Shown here: positions 51,801 to 60,800 of the stretch, piece after piece
Position numbering within the stretch: the first letter of the stretch is position 1
Layout of the letters: each line of letters opens with the position of its first letter
Translations under genes and position numbers: made by a program
From: Watersipora subatra
Lineage: Eukaryota; Bryozoa; Gymnolaemata; Cheilostomatida; Watersiporidae
Direction: 5' to 3'
Length of the DNA: 64,000 nt
NCBI RefSeq assembly: GCF_963576615.1
Contig: NC_088709.1
Span: 76,490,538 to 76,554,537, forward strand
The notes under the pieces: model-generated
Seen by the model: the letters and a program-made list of their open reading frames with translations, nothing else
What the model was told of the DNA's origin: nothing
Databases searched by the model: none

Positions 51801-54800
51801 GTAAGAACATGAGAGTAACAATATGAAGTAAGAAGATGAGAGTAACACTATGAAGTGAGAAGATGAGAGTAACAGTATGAAGTAAGAAGATGAGAGTAAC
51901 AGTATGAAGTGAGAAGATGAGAGTAACAGTATGAAGTAAGAAGATGAGAGTAACAGTATGAAGTAAGAAGATGAGAGTAACAGTATGAAGTAAGAAGATG
52001 AGAGTAACAATATGAAGTAAGAAGATGAGAGTAACAGTATGAAGTAAGAAGATGAGAGTAACAGTATGAAGTAAGAAGATGAGAGTAACAGTATGAAGTA
52101 AGAAGATGAGAGTAACAATATGAAGTAAGAAGATGAGAGTAACAGTATGAAGTAGGAAGATGAGAGTAACAGTATGAAGTAAGAAGATGAGAGTAACAAT
52201 ATGAAGTAAGAAGATGAGAGTAACAGTATGAAGTAGGAAGATGAGAGTAACAGTATGAAGTAGGAAGATGAGAGTAACAGCATGAAGTAAGAAGATGAGA
52301 GTAACAGTATGAAGTAAGAAGATGAGAGTAACAATATGAAGTAAGAAGATGAGAGTAACAGTATGAAGTAGGAAGATGAGAGTAACAGTAAGAAGTAGGA
52401 AGATGAGAGTAACTGTATGAAGTAAGAATGTAGAAAGGGTACAGAGACAATGTCATATGGTATAATATTAAAATAATGGAATCACTGTTTTTAGAGCCAA
52501 TTTGAGTTTAATTTTTAGTAAACTTCATAAAAAGTTGAGGACTTTGTCCTGTAAAGAAAGTAGGCTTTTTTGGAGGTGGTTAGACTTACAGTCATCATCC
52601 TCGCTGCTTGGTAAAAATTATTTCATTATTAACAAAAGCTGTTTGTCTCAATGCTGGAGGCTATGGTACTAAAGCTTACCTTGATGGAATGAGAGTAAAC
52701 TGATTTGGTGACATCATTGAACAGTTCAATCAATGCATCCATCATACGCTCAGCTTCACCAGGTATGTATGATTTTACTGTAACTACTATAAGCTGGTCA
52801 TTATCTGGATGCTCTGACTCAGTTAGTTTCCCCTTAAACTTCTCTACAAGAGTTTAGTATGAGGTGGATAACAATATGTTTGTTATAGACGGAATAAATT
52901 TAACATTACTTATTCTATAACCTTAATACATGCGTGTCATCTGATTGTTCTAAAATTATTATAACATATATTACACTGTAACACACCTAGTATTTTTGAT
53001 GTGAATTCTTTAGCATGTATAATCTTCAGAAACTCATAATGAAGTTTGTCAAACTCGTCTTTCACTTCTACTTGTCGCCTGCTTCTGGACTTAATTTCAT
53101 CTTTCTTGCACTCCAACTCCAAATCCTTGTTTTGATCTGCAAGAGCAACATTTACCTTGATAATCGATACCCTGTGGTTCTTTTCATGACATGACTAAGT
53201 GAACGCCAGGCGTTGCAAGGGTATTAAAAATCAGCTTACAAGCATTAAGAGGTAATTGTTACTCGCTATTACCTGCCATTTGCTTGGCACACTGCCAATG
53301 GCTAATTTGAGTAAGCTTACTAATAAGAGCTAACTACTTGCTCTCACACTTGAGCACATATAAAACTATGCTAACGCCCTCCATGACGTTGCACCGTAAT
53401 GGAAAGCGGTAGTGTATTTGCACCAACATAGCAACATATATCTCCTAATGAATCCATCAAGCTCGTGTGGCTTAATTGGTAAGAGATAAGACTGGCAAAC
53501 GGGAGGGTTCGAGATAAAAAATTTTGCGATACGGACCCTTCATTCCAAGATTTTAATATCTATAGCTGGACATACACAGATACAAACTTTGAGAAATATA
53601 TATACATGTATATATATATATACAAAAACTCATTTTGAAGTATTTATGAGTAACTATCGGCTGATCAGCCTATAGATATAACTTTAGAAACAACGATCCC
53701 AAACCCAAACACCAATCATCTAGGAGTTTGCACATATATATCCAATGTGAGCTGAAAGAGATTTGTCTTCTCATTAAAGTCTCAGCTTACAAGTGATTAT
53801 TTACTTTAAAATACTTTTATAGCTAAAGGGATTTCGAAATCAATTTAAATGTTTTGCTATCGAAGCTTTTTAAAGACATTCACTGTGTTTCCACGCTACA
53901 ATGGTGCTTTTTAAAGACATTCACTGTGTTTCCATGCTACAACGGTGCACCCTTCCAATTTGACTTTTTTAAAATAGCTTTACTTGTAAGTTTAATTTAA
54001 CAACACGTGTTATAAAGAACCCTTTGACAAATAGACTCCTATAATATTCTTTGATAATCTCTGCTAACCAAAGTAATATCTGAATAGTATTTGAGACCGC
54101 AGTAATATATTTACCATTTTGGCCAATCATAGCAGCATATATGTCAACAACAGATTAATTTAAGATAATTTTTGTTTAAAGCTTATAAAAAACTGATGAC
54201 TTCACAATTCTTGAATGTAAAGAGAATGTAGTCGAGACTGTGAACCAATAAACAAGCATGTAAAATGTTACTGGCGGTTTGTGACCAGTTTTGGTTTAGA
54301 GATGAGATAAATTAAAATTAATGAAATTAGGTTGCCTACAATCCTCATCCTTGCATGGAAGCCTTCAATTATTTTTACCAAAGGAATAATAAATCCTAAG
54401 AAAGATAAGATAAATCCTCAAAACATGGAACTGTATTAACTATAAATTCAACATGAGCCTATCATTAACAACTTATCACAGCTAACCAATAATCAATGAC
54501 CGATAATCAATTATCAATAACCAATAGCCAGTTGGTTATTGATTAATTAATAGCCGACTGGTTGTTAACATTGTTGATGGATAATCAATGACAACCTTGT
54601 ACTGTTGGCAGCCACCTGCGCTGACTCTAAGGATAAAGGAGTAGTTTTAAAGGGTGTTTCCTCAGGCTAGTGCTTTCCATCAGAGTAGACATTGAGTTGT
54701 TTGGCACCCCAGGATGGTGCTTTTCATCAGAGTAGACATTGAGTTGTTTGGCACAAACCTTTAAACCTATCAGCACCAGCTGGTGTCTGTCAGGAAAATC

Positions 54801-57800
54801 TTTGCATAGTCTATCTCACCGGCTAACCGCGTGAAGGCCTGCCTATGCAATAAAACTACTCGTGCCTAAAGAGTTGAAAATAGCCAAAAGGCACATAACT
54901 CCAATAATCAGAATACCATGAGCACAGACATTACTCATTGTTGGAGGTTTCACACAAGGCATTGTGTGAAAAGTACATGTAGTGGCATCAATTTGACCTC
55001 TATTTGAACTCCGTGGCGCTCTATTTTTCAACCCCTCCTCTATAGTGGAGGTTAAATACAGGCTAACGTTGTACTTTTCAAATAGCTCATGAGAATTTTA
55101 GGAAGATTAATGTAACCCTTGTACGGGTGAAGTGAATGTCGCCTGTATTTTGTACTCTCCTTCGAGCGGAGCAACGTTAATCCTTGTAGATGCAGTGACT
55201 TTGCTAACTCATCTCCAACTTGTAGATCTTTAAATAAATATGCATTAAAATCCAAGAAATATCTTTACCAGTTGATATCTATTGTTTTTAATTAATCTGC
55301 AATGACGTTATAGCCTGTGCCCTGCTTTGCAATTGGTTAAAGGTATCAATTTTTTTTAATTTGAAGGCCTATTTTTATTTTATAATTATTATATCTAACT
55401 TATATCTATTTATTTTGTACCAAGTTTGGAGGTATATTTTCATGTTATACTATATTTAACATAGTTACATAAAAGCTCATTGCATTCATCGATATGTTTG
55501 CTACAGTTTGCGGTCAAAACTGACATTTACACGCAATAGAAGAGGAGTTATGAGGGTAAGCTGAGTTGAGTTAACCCTAAGGATGCTATCAAATAATATG
55601 CTGCAAATCTACAAATTTATAAGTTATGTAATAATGATAATCTATCAAATACTACAAATATATATTTAAAGACACGTGACGAAACCAAACCATATCTATA
55701 ATACAAGCGGAAACAAAAATTAACATTGTTGAAACGAAATTGTTTGCATTGCTTGCTCGGCCATTTGCATTCTGAATTTTGCCTTTGATGGAACGAACAT
55801 ATTCTTCTTCTGGCTGTCCAATACCTTCCACAATATCTTCTGACCTCAAATCTTCTACCGGACTCAATACTCACATTCAAACATATGTTTTAGCAGAGCG
55901 AAACTTTCACAGGTTGCATTTGTGCAAAATGCACAAATGCAACCCATAAAAGTTCTGCATAAAAGTTTTGCCACCCATATTTGTGCAAAATGCACAAATG
56001 CAACCCATAAAAGTTTTGCATAAAAGTTTTTCCACCCATATTTGTGCAGAATGCAACCCGTAAACGAGCAGAACATAAACGTTTCACTCGCTAAGCACAA
56101 CTTTTCGCCTAAAACTAGTTGTTCATATACCATAATAAATGTAAGCCATTTTTCACATACGTCAATGTATCAAGGCCGCGTTGAACGAGGAACTACTATA
56201 GGTCTGATACAGTTATTAATTATTTTCTATGGTGCTGCTTTGAAAGTTTTAACGAAAAAACCAAAAAGCTTTGAAGTTGAAAAACGGACTTCGATACAAA
56301 CAGAAACAACAAAAGAATTAATTGTTATTGATGTAACTAAGTTATTATTAATACCATTTTGTGAACACTTTTCTACTAACAATTTAGTATTGTAGGTTCG
56401 TAAAGGCCAAAAAATGTCAAAGTGGCGGTCAAATGGAGGTTGCGTTCAAGTAAAGGTGGCGTTCAATTAGAGGTTTTGCACTTACTGCACTAAAACTTTA
56501 CCCACATAAAATAAAAAATCAACTAAAAAGGTATCTTTCCAACCTGTAGACGGAGTTTGCAGTTGGGCTAATAAAGAAGGAGTCAAGCTGATGTCTATAT
56601 TTCCAGCAGAAGAGCAGATGGCAGCATTTATCGTAGTCCCATCTGTAAAAGGATGAAAAGCTAGACTAAAACAAGACAAGTACCAGCAGGTGAAGGTGAC
56701 AATTAGCAGCAGGTAAAAGTGACAAGTAGCAGCAGGTGAAGGTGATAAGTAGAAGCAGGTGAAGGTGACAGGTAGCAGCAAGTGAAGGTGACAATTGCCA
56801 GCAGGTGAAGGTGACAAGTAGAAGCAGGTGAAGGTGACAAGTAGAAGCAAGTGATTTGAAGAAGGTGATTCAAAGTCGATGTTCACAACAACTATTGCCA
56901 GGTCTCACACTTATAGACAAGGCTGTGAGGTAAACAAAAATGTTGTTGCTAGCTGTGCTGCCACAGCTGTTCAAAAATTTAGTTTTAGCATTTTGTTTAA
57001 ATGCTATGGTTTGATGTTTGGGTAGTATAGTATTGTATAGGCATGCCTAGGTTCACATATGATGACACTGCCATAGGACTGTGGCTGTGAAAGTCTCTGC
57101 TACTACAGCGGAGATGTACAAACTGTTGTCTTCACTACGAAGACCATTTCTAGTGCTGATGTATTTGACATTAGTAGCCCATTACCTTTGATGACGAGTG
57201 TAACTCCGGCAGGCACTTTCAAAGATGGGAGTTTTCCTTCAACTGCTGATAATATCTCCGCTTTGGTTTCCTTGCAGTTTCTCACGAGGTCAATCTACGT
57301 GCAAGAGCAGAGGTTGAATCGATTCCACATCTGACTAATAACCTGAGTAGCTTTACTGATTAGTTTAACCCTCGTAACTAGCAACTGTAGTGAGTAATAA
57401 CCCTCGTGACTAGTTACCACAGTGACTAGTTACCTTAGTGAATAATAACTATATTTATATTTCCATATATATCTCAGTATTTGTCTGTTGCCTGTTGTTC
57501 GTCTGTCCAGTTATAGCGGAGAAGCTTTCGTAACGAATAATCCACTTCACTCGGAATTTAGACTCAGAACCTTCAGGTCTGCAGACAGGCGACCTGATCC
57601 ACTAGACTACAGGCCATTAAGCACATAATCATTACATCGGTTAAAGTGTTCACGTTTTCACGATAAAGTATTCCTGTGAAAATACTATTGGTTATTTACT
57701 AGCACGCTTGATCATTATGCTTTATTAAGCTGGCTTCACGCATGGCCCTTATTATCTAGCGTAAGTTACTAGTTTACCAGGTAAGTTACTCAAAGCCATT

Positions 57801-60800
57801 GGGCAATTATTTTACAATTTTACTATTACATTCAGCTAGTTTTTCCGTATTAGGCCTTTTGGCAATATATTCCGCCTTTCCATGCATTAGGAACAATTGC
57901 CTTTAATGAACATGTTCATGGATTGCTATCGCGAAAGCAAGATAGCCCTTGTGCTCAAAATGAAATAAATCCTGAGCAGTGATAGGCTTATTGCTAGTAC
58001 CTTATAACCCTAGTGACTACTAACTCTAGTCAGCAGTAACTTTTGTAACTAAGAGCCCTGGTGACAAGTAACCAGTCCTTTAGTGACCATCACTACAATA
58101 ACCCTAGCTATAGGTGACTACTAACCCTAGTAACTAGAAGCCCTGGTGACCGACAACATTAGTCACTCTCTACACCAGCTACAGGTAATTTTAGAGAAAA
58201 GTCACAATTGTAACTGGTAAGCCAATTGATACTGATAACTAATAACCTGTTTTTACATAGCCTCAAGTATTCGTAACTCTAGGGAATAGTAGACTTCTAG
58301 CGACATCCACAGAAAGCACCATCAATGTACATACCATGTTGTCATCACTCAGAGACTTAAAAACCTTCTGTAGAAGAACATTGATTAAGGACAACTCCTC
58401 TTCAACAACCTCTTCCTTAAACTTTTTGATCTCTTCTGCGGTCAACTTTCTCTGACGAATAGCCTCCAGTTTCAATGATGCGTACATTGTTTTTAGTTCA
58501 TTTAACTAAAAACAAAGACAGTGATTTGTCAAGTGTTGAATATGCCATGTGAACAAATGGTTTAAAGATGGGATTGTGTCAGAAATTCGATCAAATGAAA
58601 CTATGACCAAGAAAAGGCTAAAACATCAGCTACAATTTGATATCATTTTTGTCTTTGTAGACTAGCCCTGTCCAGAAATATAAGAGTTTGGATGAGATCA
58701 TTTTTTGCCATTGAGGTTTAGAACAAATACAGGTATGGCTTTTATAAGTTTGCTACTAGTAGGTGGGGTGATACAAAAACCTCGAAAGGATTAAAAGCTT
58801 AGGTGAAAAAGACCAGCTGATGCTGGTGCAATAACAAAGTCGTTCAGACCTTCCACCAGTGCTTCTCAAATAGTATGGCACTTTTTCCCCAACCCCAGTG
58901 TAGGAGCGAGGCTGTGTCAAAGGTTGACCTCATTTGACCTCGGGGAACATGATTTTTTAATTTTGATCTTTTTACTTTTTACTGTCCTGCAATAAAATTC
59001 AATTGCACCTCCATCACATTAGGAGTCAGTCATGCCTTCATTGTTAGAGTGTGCACAGGGAGCATTTGCTTTGCAGTGTAGAGGCTTTGTTTGCACTGAG
59101 TATGTACGCCGCACACGGAGCAATAATGCAAAGTGTTAAATCTTTTCTGTTGCAGTTTCTAAAGTTATGTTTTGGCATAAGTTCGTTCATATTCCTTTCT
59201 TCCCGTTCTTCCTTTCTTCTGTTGATAAGGATACAGCACCGTGCCGAGGCGTACATAACATATAGCAATTTTATAGATAAATGATACTACATATAGTCAC
59301 AGGGGGAGGGGTGGGTGCAAGATTGGTGGGGTGGGAGGGAGGGGGTGGGGGTGCAAGAATTTTTTTTTTCTTCAGGGAATCGCATTATGATAGAATATAA
59401 TTGAGAATCACTACCCTACACCAACCTGCATATCACGGGTGCTGTCCAACAGAGTCAGCAGCCTTTGAGAATCACTGCCCTACACCAACCTGCATATCAC
59501 GGGTGCTGTCCAACAGAGTCAGCAGCCTTTGAGTTTCATCTTCATACTCACTGAGAGCTCGATCAGCGTCTTTAGATATCCTACATAATCCGTCCTTCCT
59601 ACTCTCAGCTTTATCTCTGAGAGACTTTACCTCATTCTTAACTTCATCAGCTATGACCTTGAGAGTGGCAAGTTGATGGGCAACTCCTACAGATCACGGC
59701 AACAATAGCATTATAACATAAACATACAAAAGAACTGAGTGAGTAGAAAGAGAGATCGAGGAGTATGCACTGAGAGATGCTACCTAGGCTTGTATGAGTA
59801 ATACAAACCTATAAAGACACACATATTAATATTTAGAGGTGTGAGGCAAGCTAAGAAAGTTAAAGAGAAAGTTCATACAAACACATTATAGACTTAAGGT
59901 AGAGATGTCATATAGGAATGAATTGAAGTCAATGAGTGAAGAGAATATATCATTTAGTTGAAATACTACAAGCTCATTTAACGGAGAGCAGTTAATAAAC
60001 TTAGTGCCACCTCCACAGCTTGATGGACCCGCACATTCTTCACAGAAGATGCTCCGGCATTTTCTGCAACTGAAGATAAGTGGTTTATCATTGTGCTCAG
60101 TACAGGTTTGCTTTGCAAACCGCTTTGGCTGACTGATGAACTCTTTGATAGTGACTGTGTGATGGTCCAACATTACGGCTTCATGACACTGTAATTGTAG
60201 AACAGAATGGGGCCTTAGAGCAGATCACAAATTTTAAGATTCAGACACAGTTTTGAGGAGACAACTCCGATGACAAGTAGAACTGCATAGAAAGAAGCTG
60301 GGAACAGTCTTAATGGTAGAATTAAAAATAGCTGTAGCTCTGTTACCTCTTTATGTTTTTGACAGAAAAGTTTCTTGCACATCTCGTGTGTACAGTAACA
60401 AACTGCTGATTTATCCTTACACACATCACAGAAATGCTGGAGAACAGAATTCCCAAGCATGGCATCTGGCAGGTCATATATCAGGCCAGTCAGGACCTGT
60501 CTAAAATGGAAAGTATAAATACAATGAGCTCTATGCTTATGGAAGAAACACAGCCATTAGCAAATCAATACAATGAGCTCTATGCTTATGGATGAAACAC
60601 AGCCATTAGCAAATCAATACAATGAGCTCTATGCTTATGGATGAAACACAGCCATTAGCAAATCAATACAATGAGCTCTATGCTTATGGATGAAACATAG
60701 CCATTAACAAATCAATACAATGAGCTCTATGCTTATGGATGAAACACAGCCATTAGCTAATTAATACAATGAGCTCTATGACTGTGTCTGAAATTCGAAA

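Larger units (their letters stand above)
53137..56543. other. Gene A intron 7
   Basis: 3.4 kb. Holds a tRNA-like stretch near 53465-53515, a duplicated 39-bp segment (53875-53950), a duplicated segment of about 50 bp (54670-54760) and the transposon at 54988-56476. No exon seen. Confidence 0.5.

Noticed and set aside
44092-52334. Two minus-strand ORFs of over 2500 codons with FLLHTVTLI and LLSSSYFIL repeats
   Set aside because: They are the 27-bp satellite read in two frames inside gene A intron 9; the period is a multiple of three and stop-free. No evidence of a real protein.
53465-53515. tRNA gene
   Set aside because: A- and B-box-like words are present, but the acceptor and anticodon stems do not pair; better explained as a SINE head.
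55617-55880. Minus-strand ORF with a membrane-like segment as an exon of gene A
   Set aside because: The same sequence recurs on the other strand at about 24360-24600 within a repeated element, and the phases of exons 7 and 8 of gene A already fit without it.
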